Shown here: in pieces, positions 9,038-18,177 of the stretch
Numbering within the stretch: position 1 is the first letter of the stretch
How the letters are laid out: each line of letters opens with the position of its first letter
Source of the DNA: Sphingomonas sp. PL-96
GTDB lineage: Bacteria > Pseudomonadota > Alphaproteobacteria > Sphingomonadales > Sphingomonadaceae
Direction: 5' to 3'
Assembly (NCBI RefSeq): GCF_020707215.1
Contig: NZ_JAJFET010000005.1
Location: 1-64,000 of the forward strand
Length of the DNA: 64,000 nt
Position numbers and translations under genes: made by a program
Notes under the pieces: model-generated
Told to the model about the DNA's origin: nothing
Database searches by the model: none
What the model saw: only the letters and a program-made list of their open reading frames with translations

Positions 9038-9286
9038 GATCGTCTCCATGTGACTGGATGGCCCCGGTGCTGCGTGGCCGCGGGCAGGTCCGGCATGGAG
9101 TTTCGTTGTTTCGTGGAGCCGGCGTCAGGCACCGGCTGGTGTCTGTGGCGGCCTGTGCGGGGACATTCCGCCGAGTTTCCGCATTCGCAGCGGCTCGTGG
9201 CAACCAGCTCCCCGAAGAATCGCAGGGCATCTTAGTTTACGGATGACGCTTGTCCTGCGTCTATCACCGCCTTTCTGCGGCGTTGA

Positions 9287-9311
9287 TAAACCAACGCTTT
9301 CGCATGGTTTA
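9287..9311 (+). promoter_or_regulatory. candidate AbiEi operator (TAAACCA...TGGTTTA)
   Basis: A 7-bp perfect inverted repeat, TAAACCA (9287-9293) and TGGTTTA (9305-9311) with an 11-nt spacer, lies 22 nt before the AbiEi start; a further half-site-like TAGTTTAC is at 9233-9240. AbiEi antitoxins repress their own operons by binding inverted repeats upstream, so this is the likely operator. It also lies in the intergenic region that must serve trbJ. Inference from position and symmetry only. Confidence 0.45.
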
Positions 9312-9333
9312 CAGAAGAGCTATTAAATGCGTC

Positions 9334-10194
9334 ATGCGCGCAAAAAGGGCCGCCCTTCTGAACCGGCTGGTACATAAACTGCCCGAGCGATACGTCGTGG
9401 ATGCGGCGTGGCTCTCTACCCTTGGGCTCACCGCTTCTTCCATTCGCGACTATGTCGAGCGGGGCTGGTTGGAGCGGGTTGGCTCCCGTCTCTACCGGCG
9501 TCCGGACCCCGGGGGCGGCGGCCCCGTGCGCTGGGAGATCGCGACGCTTTCCCTCCAGACCCTGCTGGAAGTACCAGTGCACGTCGGCGGAATGACCGCG
9601 CTCGAACTGGCCGGCTACTGGCAATATGCACCGCTCGGCCGGCGGCGGATCTGGCTCTACACCGATGCGCCTGCAGTACGCTCTTACCTTCGTCGACTGA
9701 ACCTGGACGCCGATGTCGATATCCGGTCGCGCAAGCTGTTCGAGGATGTCGATCCCGACCTTGGCCTGGAAACCAGGGCCCTCGACCTGGCGAACAATAC
9801 GCTCGGACCTGCAGCAACACCCGGCGATACACACCCTCCGCACCGTCAATATCTGCGGGTTTCCGGAATCGAACGCGCCATCCTCGAAACGCTGGAAGAG
9901 ATTCCGAAGACCGTAAGCTTCCAGCACGGTGCCGAGCTGTTCGAGGGCCTCACCACGCTCAGGCCGAAGCTCACCCAAGCCCTGCTCATGGCATGCCGCA
10001 GCGTGAAGGCGAAGCGGCTCTTCCTCTATTTCGCGGGCCAGCACCGCCACGCCTGGACGCGCCACCTGCGCGTGGCCGAGATCGACATCGGCTCGGGCAA
10101 GCGCCAGATCGTGCCAGGTGGCGAGCTCGATCCGGAGTTCTTGATCACCGTGCCGAAGTCCGGGAGACAGAAGCCCGGACCGAGGGCTAACTGA
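9334..10194 (+). CDS. AbiEi-family type IV antitoxin
   Basis: Antitoxin/repressor of an AbiE toxin-antitoxin (abortive infection) pair. From ATG 9334 it has an N-terminal winged-helix domain (LLNRLVHKLPERYVVDAAWLSTLGLTASSIRDYVERGWLERVG.RLYRRP) and the AbiEi C-terminal region that counteracts the toxin (VPVHVGGMTALELAGY, GIERAILETLEEIPKTVSFQHGAELFEGL). 286 aa, normal for the longer AbiEi class. The frame is open back to 9250, but those residues lack family similarity and the operator-like repeat is in that interval. The stop overlaps the AbiEii start by one base (TGATG). It is antiparallel to the trb genes on both sides. Confidence 0.88.
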   Translation: MRAKRAALLNRLVHKLPERYVVDAAWLSTLGLTASSIRDYVERGWLERVGSRLYRRPDPGGGGPVRWEIATLSLQTLLEVPVHVGGMTALELAGYWQYAPLGRRRIWLYTDAPAVRSYLRRLNLDADVDIRSRKLFEDVDPDLGLETRALDLANNTLGPAATPGDTHPPHRQYLRVSGIERAILETLEEIPKTVSFQHGAELFEGLTTLRPKLTQALLMACRSVKAKRLFLYFAGQHRHAWTRHLRVAEIDIGSGKRQIVPGGELDPEFLITVPKSGRQKPGPRAN

Positions 10195-11127
10195 TGTCGG
10201 TCGAGATTTACTCCGCGCAAGTCGCCCTGCTGGTCCGCACCATCCCGGAGATCGCACGGGAAGACATCTTCGCGCTCAAGGGCGGCACCGCGATAAACCT
10301 GTTCGTCCGCGATCTGCCGCGGCTCTCGGTCGACATCGACCTTGTATACCTCCCGATCGCCCCGCGAGCGGAGTCGCTTTCCGCCCTCCACGACGGCTTC
10401 GCGCGGATCGCCGGCGGGCTGCGCAAGCGCTTGGGCGCCAAGGTAACGGAGCAGAACTCGGGCGATGGCGCGAAGCTGGTCGTGCGTGCGGGAACAGCCC
10501 AGATCAAGGTGGAAGTGAAGCCCTGTCCTGCGCGGGACGGTGTTCGAGCCGGAGCTCCTTGCCGTCCGTCCGCCGGTCGAGGACCAATTCGGCTATGCGG
10601 AGATGCAGGTCGTAGCACTCCCCGATCTCTACGCGGGAAAGATCGCCGCCGCGCTCGACCGCCAGCACCCGCGCGACCTTTTCGACATCCTCCACCTCTA
10701 CGAGAACGAGGGCATCACCGACGATCTCTTCAAGGCGTTCCTCGTCTATCTCTTCAGCCACAACCGCCCGGCGCACGAACTGCTCGATCCCCACCTGCTC
10801 GATCTCGAGGGCATCTATTTCGGCGAGTTCAGCGGCATGACCGTGGAGCCGGTACCGCTCGCAGTGCTGCTCGACGTCCGGAAGAGACTGGTCGCCGACA
10901 TCCAGCAACGCGCGCGCGAAGGTGCCCCTGCTGCCTTCCTGCAATCCTTCTTCGCGGGTGAGCCCGACTGGTCGCAGCTTGGCTTGCCGATCGACCCGTC
11001 CCGGCTTCCGGCGGTGCAGTGGAAGCTGCAGAACCTTGGACGCCTCCGGGGGGAGCAGAGGGAGAAGTTCGAGGATCAGCTCGCCAAACTCGATGAGGTG
11101 CTCGTCGGTCCAGAGGGCGAGCAGTAG
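10194..11127 (+). pseudogene. AbiEii-family nucleotidyltransferase toxin, frameshifted
   Basis: Toxin half of the AbiE pair. The first frame (10194 to ~10525) carries the nucleotidyltransferase core: FALKGGTAINLFVRDLPRLSVDIDLVYLP, i.e. GG plus the D-x-D metal site, then IKVEVKP. At about 10520 the sequence shifts frame: the family continuation VLRGTVFEPELLAVRPPVEDQFGYAEMQV is read only if one T in CCCTGTCC is removed. The second frame continues cleanly to TAG at 11125-11127 (LPDLYAGKIAAALDRQHPRDLFDILHL, the conserved toxin helix). A single inserted base therefore splits an otherwise intact gene; sequencing error and true decay cannot be separated here. If real, the toxin is truncated and the pair inactive. 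Confidence 0.85.
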
Positions 11128-11163
11128 GATGCCCACGCCGGCTCGGCATCGCCAGGGCGGATG

Positions 11164-13590
11164 TCAGCCGGGCGGGGGCGCCGCCATGAGCTCCGCGGCC
11201 CAGTCGAGCCCGGCGTCGCGCAGGAAGGCTTCGGCAAATCGGTCGCGGCCATGCTCGGCAAGAATGGCATCGATCCGCCCCTGTGCGGCTGGATCGGATG
11301 CGCCGCACAGCGCCAGCGCGACAGGGCCAAGTCCGAGCTCGAACAGCCGGTTGCCGCGTGCGGACTGGAGGTAATAGTGCCGCTTGGGCGTGGCGCGGGC
11401 GATCAGTTCGATCTGGCGGTCGTTGAGCCCGAAGCGCGCATAGACGTCGCGGCCCTGCGGCTCGATTGCGCGATCATTGGGCAGCAGGATGCGTTGCGGG
11501 CAGCTTTCGATGATTGCGGGCGCGATCGCCGACCCGGCGACGTCGGCGAGGCTCTGCGTCGCGAACAGCACTGCGACGTTCTTCTTGCGCAGCACCTTCA
11601 GCCACTCACGGATTCGCGCAGCGAAGAGCGGGTGGTCGAGGAAGATCCAGGCCTCGTCGAGGATCAGCAGGGTCGGCCGACCGTCGAACCGTTCCTCGAT
11701 GCGGTGGAAGAGATAGGTGAGCACCGGCGCTACTGCGCCGGTGTGGAGCATGAGCGCCTCGGTCTCGAAGCATTGGACATCGGATAGCGCCAGATGCTGT
11801 TCGGCAGCATCGAGCAGTCGTCCGTACGGACCTTCCAGCGTGTAGGGCTGGAGCGCCATGCGCAGCGCGTTCGACTGGAGCAGCAGCGCTAGGCCGGTCA
11901 TCGTCCGTTCCTCGCGCGGTGCCGACGCGAGACTGCCGAGCGCGGTCCATACCGCGTCCTTGATCTCCGGCGTGACGGGCACGTTCTCGTGCGCCAGCAG
12001 CGCCGCGATCCACTCCGCCGCCCAGCTGCGTTCGGTGGCATCGTCGATGGTTGCCAGCGGCTGGAAGGCGAGCGCCTCGCCGCCTGCCCCCGCCGTCCCC
12101 AGCGCATGGTGCCCGCCGCTCATCGCGAGGACCGCGGCGCGCGCGGAATTGCCCTTGTCGAAGATATAGACCTGCGCGCCGGCGTAGCGGCGAAACTGGA
12201 GCGCAATCAGGCCCAGCAGCACCGACTTGCCAGCGCCGGTCGGGCCGACGACCATCATGTGGCCGACATCGCCGACATGGGTGGAGAGTCGAAACGGCGT
12301 CGACCCGGCGGTCCTGGCAACAAGCAGCGGCGGACCGTCGAGATGCGTGTTCCCCACCGGCCCCGCCCAGACCGAGGAGAGCGGCATCAGGTGCGCCAAG
12401 TTGAGCGTATGGACCAGCGGCTGCCGTACATTGGCATAGACGTGGCCGGGCAGCGACGAGAGCCAGGCTTCGACCGCATTCACGCCTTCGCGGATGCAAG
12501 TGAAGCCGAGGCCGTTGATGACGCGCTCCACGCTGCGCACCTTGTCCTCGACCCCTGCCCGGCTCCGGTCGGAAACCGTGATCGTCGTCGTCAGATAGCC
12601 GAAGGCGACATGGTCGCCGCCGAGCGCCTGGAGTGCCTGGTCGGCATCCGCGACCTTGTTGTCCGCATCGCTATCGAGCAACTGCGCCGGCTGATTGTAG
12701 AGCACCTCGCGCAACAGCGCCGTGACCGACTTGCGCTTGTTGAACCACTGGCGGCGCAGCGACGTGAGCGTCTTGGTGGCCAGCGTCTTGTCGAGCGCGA
12801 TGAAGCGGGTGACCCAGCGATAGCCGAAGTCCTGGTGGTTGAGCGCGTCGAGAATACCGGGACGGCTGAGGCTCGGGAAACCAAGGATGGTGAGCGTCCG
12901 GACATGGCTGGAGCCGAGCCGCGGCTCGAGCCCGCCCATCAGCGGCGTGTCGGCAAGGATGCCGTCCAGATACATCGGCGTCTCTGGCGCGGCGACGGGA
13001 TGCCGCCGGTCCGAGATCGTGCCGTGGAGGAAGGTCAACGTCTCGCCATCGTCCAGCGGCCGCACGTCGGCCATGAAGCCTGAAAGCAGGTCGAGCACCC
13101 GGGCGGTCTCGCCGATGAAGCTCTCCAGCGCGCCGCGCCAGTCGCGCGTCCGGTCGCCGCCAGGCCGCTCGACCAGGGTGCGCCCTGCGCGATCCGTCGC
13201 GTCCGCCGGTGGCAGCCAGGTGAGCGTCAGGTGATAGCGGCTCTCGAAATGCGCGCCCTCGGCTTCGAATGCCGCCCGCCGCTCTCGGTCGATTAGCCAG
13301 CTTGCCGCGTCGGGAAAATCGCTGGCGGGATAGGCGTGGCTTTCGCGCCGCTCGGCGTCGAAGAACAACGCCCAGCCGCTGCCCAGCCGCTTGAGCGCGT
13401 TGTTCGCTCGCGCGCAGGCAGCGACCAGCTCGGCTTCGGTGGCCGATTCGAGGTCAGGACCGCGAAAGGCGAGCACCCGCAGGAAGCTGCCGTCCTTGTT
13501 GAGCACGATGCCCGGTGCGACCAATGCTGCCCAGGGCAGGTGATCGGCGAGGCGCTCTGCGCGGTCGCGATATTCGCCCAGGAACATCAT
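11164..13590 (-). CDS. trbE: conjugal transfer ATPase TrbE (VirB4-like)
   Basis: Large ATPase that energises pilus assembly and channel function. The 808-aa protein starts MMFLGEYRDRAERLADHLPWAALVAPGIV, contains the CagE/TrbE/VirB N-terminal domain, Walker A VVGPTGAGKSVLLGLIALQFRR near residues 449-456, Walker B LLILDEAWIFLD, and the closing LIARATPKRHYYLQSARGNRLFELGLGP. Length is normal. An AGGAGG lies 5 nt before the first of two tandem ATGs (13590/13587). Ten nt separate it from trbD. Confidence 0.96.
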   Translation of the reverse strand: MMFLGEYRDRAERLADHLPWAALVAPGIVLNKDGSFLRVLAFRGPDLESATEAELVAACARANNALKRLGSGWALFFDAERRESHAYPASDFPDAASWLIDRERRAAFEAEGAHFESRYHLTLTWLPPADATDRAGRTLVERPGGDRTRDWRGALESFIGETARVLDLLSGFMADVRPLDDGETLTFLHGTISDRRHPVAAPETPMYLDGILADTPLMGGLEPRLGSSHVRTLTILGFPSLSRPGILDALNHQDFGYRWVTRFIALDKTLATKTLTSLRRQWFNKRKSVTALLREVLYNQPAQLLDSDADNKVADADQALQALGGDHVAFGYLTTTITVSDRSRAGVEDKVRSVERVINGLGFTCIREGVNAVEAWLSSLPGHVYANVRQPLVHTLNLAHLMPLSSVWAGPVGNTHLDGPPLLVARTAGSTPFRLSTHVGDVGHMMVVGPTGAGKSVLLGLIALQFRRYAGAQVYIFDKGNSARAAVLAMSGGHHALGTAGAGGEALAFQPLATIDDATERSWAAEWIAALLAHENVPVTPEIKDAVWTALGSLASAPREERTMTGLALLLQSNALRMALQPYTLEGPYGRLLDAAEQHLALSDVQCFETEALMLHTGAVAPVLTYLFHRIEERFDGRPTLLILDEAWIFLDHPLFAARIREWLKVLRKKNVAVLFATQSLADVAGSAIAPAIIESCPQRILLPNDRAIEPQGRDVYARFGLNDRQIELIARATPKRHYYLQSARGNRLFELGLGPVALALCGASDPAAQGRIDAILAEHGRDRFAEAFLRDAGLDWAAELMAAPPPG

Positions 13591-13600
13591 TTCAGCCTCC

Positions 13601-13873
13601 TCAGCATGCGAGATATCCCTTCTGTCGGATGTGGCGGAGCAGTACCGGGGCGAAGCTCGGGTCGCGGCGGGCGGCCATCACGGCGATGCTGTGGCCGATC
13701 GCCCAGAGCAGCACGCCGGCCAGCCACTGCTGGAGGCCGAGGCCGATGGCCGCGGCCAGCGTGCCGTTGACGATCGCGAGACCACGAGGGGCGCCGCCGA
13801 GCAGCAGCGGGCTTCCGAGCGAGCCGTGGATCGGCACTTCGAAGCCGTCGATGTGCTGGCCGCCGCCGATCAC
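13601..13873 (-). CDS. trbD: conjugal transfer protein TrbD (VirB3-like)
   Basis: Small inner-membrane component, 90 aa, starting at GTG 13873 (VIGGGQHIDGFEVPIHGSLGSPLLLGGAPRGLAIVNGT) followed by two hydrophobic segments (LAAAIGLGLQQWLAGVLLWAIGHSIAV) and the ARRDPSFAPVLLRHIRQKGYL end that is characteristic of TrbD/VirB3. The GTG start overlaps the trbC stop by 4 nt; the longer frame to 14179 is only the antisense-free extension through trbC and is rejected. Confidence 0.92.
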   Translation of the reverse strand: MIGGGQHIDGFEVPIHGSLGSPLLLGGAPRGLAIVNGTLAAAIGLGLQQWLAGVLLWAIGHSIAVMAARRDPSFAPVLLRHIRQKGYLAC

Positions 13874-14211
13874 GAGATCAGCGCCCCGCCGCCGAAGCTG
13901 AAGAAGGAGAGGAAAAAGCTCGACGCGGCGAACGCGATCGAAAGGCCGAACACGATTTGGATCAGGCGCCGGAACCCGCCCGCACTTTCGCCGAACGCGA
14001 GCGTCAGGCCGGTGACGATGATGATGATCACCGCCACGATCTTGGCGACCGGACCCTGCACCGACTCGAGCACCTGCTGCAGCGGCTCTTCCCACGGCAT
14101 CCCGGAGCCTGCCGCCTGGACCTGGGTAGCCAGCGTGAGCGCAAGGCCCAGCCCAACGCCGGCAAGCATCAGGCGGCATCCGGAACGACGGATCATCTGG
14201 GTACGGGTCAT
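13870..14211 (-). CDS. trbC: conjugal transfer pilin TrbC (VirB2-like)
   Basis: Pilin precursor, 113 aa from ATG 14211. A long signal sequence (to about residue 33, ending VQAAG) is followed by two transmembrane helices (VAKIVAVIIIIVTGLTLAF and FGLSIAFAASSFFLSFFSFGGGALI) separated by the GESAGGFRRLIQI loop, the usual VirB2/TrbC hairpin. The traF gene at 37496-38101 encodes the kind of protease that matures and cyclises TrbC pilins. Confidence 0.93.
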   Translation of the reverse strand: MTRTQMIRRSGCRLMLAGVGLGLALTLATQVQAAGSGMPWEEPLQQVLESVQGPVAKIVAVIIIIVTGLTLAFGESAGGFRRLIQIVFGLSIAFAASSFFLSFFSFGGGALIS

Positions 14212-14213
14212 GG

Positions 14214-15200
14214 TCAGGACTCCCTCAGGCTGGTGGTGGGAAGGTCGGCGAGCGCGTACGCGCCGGTGTCCGGGTCGAGCCCGGCGAGCCGGGCGATGGT
14301 CGACACGCGACGGTCGATGCCCCGCCCGGAGATGAACACGACCATGTCGATGGCTTCGGCGATCAGCGGGCGCGGGACCGTGACCACCGCCTCCTGCACG
14401 AGCTGTTCGATACGGTAGAGCGCACCCATGGCGCTGTTCGCGTGGACGGTCGCGATCCCGCCGGGATGACCGGTGTTCCACGCCTTCAGCATGTCGAGCG
14501 CTTCCGGGCCGCGAACCTCGCCGACGACAATGCGGTCGGGGCGCAGGCGCATGGTCGAGCGAACAAGCTCGGTCATCGAGACATGCGGTGGCCTGGTGCG
14601 CAACGCGACCGTGTCGGGCAGCGGGCATTGCAGCTCGCGCGTGTCCTCGATCAGGATCACGCGGGCATCCAGCCACACCATCTCGGCCAGAAGTGCGTTG
14701 GCGAGCGTGGTCTTGCCCGAACTGGTGCCGCCGGCGACCAGGATGTTGTTGCGCTCGGCGACGGCGGTACACAGGGCGTTCGCCTGCATCTGCGTCATCA
14801 GCCCGTCGGCGACATAGTCGACAAGCGTGTGCAGCTGCTGCGCGGGCTTGCGGATCGAAAAGCATGGCGCGGCGGAGACGGGCGGCAGCACGCCTTCGAA
14901 GCGCTCGCCGGCGCGTCCCTCGATGTGCGGCGGCAGTTCGGCCGAGACGATCGGATGCTCGGCATGGACTTCGGCGCGCGCGTGGCTCGCCACCAGCCGG
15001 ATGATCCGCTCGACCTGTTCGGGTGCGATGCGAACCTGGGTGTCGGTGCGGCCCTCGCCGAGGCGGTCGAGCCGCAGAGCGCCGTCGGGATTGACCATGA
15101 TCTCGACCACGCGGCTGTCGCGCATGGCCGAGGCGATGTCGGAACCCAAAGCCGTGATCAGCATGCGACGGCGGCGCTCGGAAGACAGACTCGCGGTCAT
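14214..15200 (-). CDS. trbB: conjugal transfer ATPase TrbB (VirB11-like)
   Basis: Hexameric traffic ATPase of the VirB11/PulE class, 328 aa. Visible motifs: N-terminal MVNPDGALRLDRLG, Walker A GGTSSGKTTLANALL at residues 157-164, Asp box LIEDTRELQC, Walker B-like LRPDRIVVGEVRGPEALDML, and the His box GHPGGIATVHANSA. Complete. It starts within the copG stop (ATGA) and ends 2 nt before trbC. Confidence 0.96.
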   Translation of the reverse strand: MTASLSSERRRRMLITALGSDIASAMRDSRVVEIMVNPDGALRLDRLGEGRTDTQVRIAPEQVERIIRLVASHARAEVHAEHPIVSAELPPHIEGRAGERFEGVLPPVSAAPCFSIRKPAQQLHTLVDYVADGLMTQMQANALCTAVAERNNILVAGGTSSGKTTLANALLAEMVWLDARVILIEDTRELQCPLPDTVALRTRPPHVSMTELVRSTMRLRPDRIVVGEVRGPEALDMLKAWNTGHPGGIATVHANSAMGALYRIEQLVQEAVVTVPRPLIAEAIDMVVFISGRGIDRRVSTIARLAGLDPDTGAYALADLPTTSLRES

Positions 15201-15601
15201 GCGTCGTCCCCCGGACCAGCCGCCAGCGTGCGGCGTCCGGTCGAGACCTGCCGCCCGACCTGCGTTACGAAGGCTTCGAACCGTTTCGCCGCGAGCGCGC
15301 GGCCGGCTTGGTCATTCGGTGCGAGCGGCGTTTGGATCGACAGCTCGAACCGGATGAACAGTGCCAGCGTCTCCAGTATGACGTGGGTGTCGCGATCGAC
15401 CCTGCCGATCGCCTGCGTCATGCGGTCCAGCCGGACGGAAAAGCGCTCCTCCAGCTCCGAGGCGCCCCGTCGGTTGAGCCAGGCGGTGACCGCATCGGTG
15501 AGGATCGCCGACTTGGTGGCGCCGGGCTTGGCGGCAAGCGCCTCGAGCCGATCGCTGACGGGCTTCGGTAGGAACAGCTGGTGGCGGACTTTCCGGGCCA
15601 T
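15197..15601 (-). CDS. CopG-type ribbon-helix-helix protein
   Basis: 134-aa protein whose N-terminus has the form of a ribbon-helix-helix DNA-binding domain (VRHQLFLPKPVSDRLEALAAKPGATKSAILTDAVTAWLNRRG) followed by a predicted coiled/helical region. A CopG-like regulator at this spot, between traG and trbB, is usual in this kind of trb operon and probably autoregulates transfer genes; the target is not known. It begins 3 nt after traG ends and overlaps the trbB start. Confidence 0.85.
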   Translation of the reverse strand: MARKVRHQLFLPKPVSDRLEALAAKPGATKSAILTDAVTAWLNRRGASELEERFSVRLDRMTQAIGRVDRDTHVILETLALFIRFELSIQTPLAPNDQAGRALAAKRFEAFVTQVGRQVSTGRRTLAAGPGDDA

Positions 15602-15604
15602 TGC

Positions 15605-17641
15605 CTAGAACTCCATCTGCAGGTCGTCGGGTCGCCCCGTCGCAGCGTCGAGGCCGTAGGCGGTGCGGGCCGCGCTCGCCGCTTGTGCCCGGTCCATCGC
15701 GCGCCGCTCGGCGGCATCGTCGATGTCGTCGTCTATGCCCAGGATGCGGACGGCCTCCGGTTCCGGCGCCGCGGCGGGTTCGATCTCGCGAGCCGGGTGC
15801 CGCACTTGATCCCGGTCGCCCGCCCCCGCGTCGCTGTCGCAATCTGCGCGATGGCCAAGCCGTGCATCGGAGGTACGGACCCGACCAGCCCAGTCGTCCG
15901 GCCGCTCGGGCGGAGAATCCTGATAGCCAGCGTCGCCGAGCGTGGGTGGCGGCAGGACGCGCGCCGTGAACGCCGCGTCCTCGAAATAGCGCAGCTTCTT
16001 CGCGCGGATCGGCGGCTGCCCGGAAACCAGCACGACCTCATCGGTGGGCGCAAGCTGCATGACCTCGCCCGGGGTGAGCAGGGCGCGGGCGGTTTCCTGC
16101 CGGCTGACCATGACATGCGCGAGCCAGGGCGCCAGCCGGTGGCCGGCATAGTTGCGCATCGCGCGCTGCTCGGTCGCGGTGCCCAGTGCGTCCGAAATCC
16201 GCTTCGCGGTACGCTCGTCGTTCGTCGCGAAAGCGATCCGGACGTGGCAGTTGTCGAGGATGGCGTGGTGCTCGCCATAGGCCTTTTCGATCTGGTTGAG
16301 GCTCTGCGCGATCAGGAAGGCACGAACCCCATAGCCGGCAAGGAAGGCCAGGCTGGTTTCGAAGAAGTCGAGCCGGCCGAGTGCAGGGAATTCGTCGAGC
16401 ATCATCAGGAGCCGATGACGCTTGGCACCGGCGCCGTTGCTGCCGGTGGCGTGCAGCTTCTCCGTCAGGCGTCGGCCGATCTGGTTGAGGATCAGGCGGA
16501 TCAGCGGCTTGGTACGGCTGATGTCCGAAGGCGGCACGACCAGGTAGAGTGACACTGGGTGCGGAGCTTCGACGAGGTCTGCGATGCGCCAATCGGAACG
16601 TGCGGTGACCGCTGCCACGGTCGGATCGCGAAACAGGCCGAGGAAGGACATGGCGGTCGAGAGTACGCCCGAGCGCTCATTCTCGCTCTTGTTGAGGAGC
16701 TCGCGCGCGGCCGAAGCCACCACGGGATGTACGGCCGGCTCATCCGGGCTGCCGAGATGGTTGGTCGTCATCATGCGGTCGAGCGTCGACGAGAAGGGGC
16801 GCTGCGGATCGGAGAGAAAGGTTGCGACCCGCGCAAGTGTCTTGTCTTCCTCGGCGTAGAGGACATGCAGGATCGCGCCGACAAGCAGGGAGTGGCTGGT
16901 CTTTTCCCAATGGTTGCGCCGCTCGAGCGCACCTTCCGGATCCACCAGGATGTCGGCGATGTTCTGGACGTCGCGAACCTCGTCTACGCCGCGGCGCACT
17001 TCGAGCAGCGGGTTGTAGCGGGCGGAGCGCGCGTCCGTCGGGTCGAAGAGCAGGCAGTGCGAAAACCGCGCACGCCAGCCTGCGGTCAGCTCCCAGTTCT
17101 CGCCCTTGATGTCGTGGACGACCGTGGATCCGGTCCAGCTGAGCAGCGTGGGAACGACGAGGCCGACGCCCTTGCCCGAGCGGGTCGGGGCAAAGGCCAG
17201 GACATGCTCCGGACCGTCATGGCGGAGGTAGCGGGATCCGATGCGGCCGAGCGCAACGCCCGTTTTCCCGAACAGGCCAGCCGCTGCGACGTCCTTCTGC
17301 GTGGCCCAGCGCGCCGAGCCGTAGGTAGTCACCTGGCTCGACTGGCGTGCCCGCCAGACCGATCCGAAGATCGCGGCTCCGCAGCCGAGCAGCCCGCTGC
17401 CCGCGGCAATGGCGCCCGCCTCGTCGAACACGACCGGTGCATAGGCGTCGAACGAGAACCACCAAGGGAAGATCGACCAGGGTCGATAGACCGGCACGCC
17501 GAGCAAGCCGAACCAAGGAGGACCAAGTTCAGGTTGGCAGGCGAGGCTTGCTGCCGCCCATTGCGTCGCCGCCCAGATGCCGGTGAGGATCGTCGCGATC
17601 ACGACGAGAAACTGTCCTATCAGGATCTTGGTCGGGGTCAT
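15605..17641 (-). CDS. traG: type IV coupling protein TraG/VirD4
   Basis: Inner-membrane ATPase that hands the relaxase-DNA complex to the channel. The 678-aa protein (ATG 17641, MTPTKILIGQFLVVIATILTGIW) has two N-terminal transmembrane helices (about 5-27 and 75-97), Walker A APTRSGKGVGLVVPTLLSW near residues 149-156, Walker B RLLMMLDEFPALGRL and the TraG-type FLIAQSLNQIEKAYG and CHVRIAFATNDERTAKRISDALG segments. The C-terminus is an acidic, low-complexity tail. An upstream GTG/ATG extension to 17698 adds 19 residues without membrane character and is not preferred. It leads the trb operon; the relaxase it would serve is 22 kb away. Confidence 0.95.
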   Translation of the reverse strand: MTPTKILIGQFLVVIATILTGIWAATQWAAASLACQPELGPPWFGLLGVPVYRPWSIFPWWFSFDAYAPVVFDEAGAIAAGSGLLGCGAAIFGSVWRARQSSQVTTYGSARWATQKDVAAAGLFGKTGVALGRIGSRYLRHDGPEHVLAFAPTRSGKGVGLVVPTLLSWTGSTVVHDIKGENWELTAGWRARFSHCLLFDPTDARSARYNPLLEVRRGVDEVRDVQNIADILVDPEGALERRNHWEKTSHSLLVGAILHVLYAEEDKTLARVATFLSDPQRPFSSTLDRMMTTNHLGSPDEPAVHPVVASAARELLNKSENERSGVLSTAMSFLGLFRDPTVAAVTARSDWRIADLVEAPHPVSLYLVVPPSDISRTKPLIRLILNQIGRRLTEKLHATGSNGAGAKRHRLLMMLDEFPALGRLDFFETSLAFLAGYGVRAFLIAQSLNQIEKAYGEHHAILDNCHVRIAFATNDERTAKRISDALGTATEQRAMRNYAGHRLAPWLAHVMVSRQETARALLTPGEVMQLAPTDEVVLVSGQPPIRAKKLRYFEDAAFTARVLPPPTLGDAGYQDSPPERPDDWAGRVRTSDARLGHRADCDSDAGAGDRDQVRHPAREIEPAAAPEPEAVRILGIDDDIDDAAERRAMDRAQAASAARTAYGLDAATGRPDDLQMEF

Positions 17642-18177
17642 GCGAGTCTCCGCCCGCACTCGACTCATTCGCCGCGGGCTGGCCTGAAGTTTGGCCACGA
17701 GGGCGGCCGAGCATCAGCCTCTGGCCGGTGCGGTGAGGCACGTATTTGGTGCCCCTCGGAGTCGGCCGACGGCAGAAGAAGCGATTTAGAGGGGAGTCTA
17801 AGAAGACCAGGATGTGCTCAGCCACCAATTCCAGAGCGAACGTTACACTGGAGGCGACAAGGATGATCTGACGCCAGCCGAACTGGCGGCGAAGCACGGC
17901 GCAATGCTGGGGAACGGAATGGGCCGCTGATCACTGCATGGATCATCACGACTTTAGCAGTCGCTTCTCGCCCGCGAACCCTGCGCGGCTTGACAGTCGT
18001 CCGAGAAGGTTGAAACCGACTCCGGCCCGTTTATAATTTACGCGGATCGATCGTTTGCGAGTGGATGGTCGTTCCGGCCGGGCCGTCGACGCGCATGTCC
18101 AGGTTGCGCGCGACTAAAGGCGTCGACACACGTTCAAGCGTGGCCTCAGGCCCGGCTTCACAAACCGACCTGCGAAC
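17642..18177. other. 536-nt intergenic region upstream of traG
   Basis: No supported gene. Because traG starts at 17641 on the minus strand, this interval should hold the promoter of the traG-trbE operon. A TTGACA hexamer occurs near 17989 but on the plus strand and without a well-spaced -10. The remaining frames do not resemble known families. Confidence 0.4.

Noticed and set aside
17820..17940. Possible transposase remnant (KDDLTPAELAAKHG) upstream of traG
   Set aside because: Only ~20 residues look protein-like and no family could be assigned.
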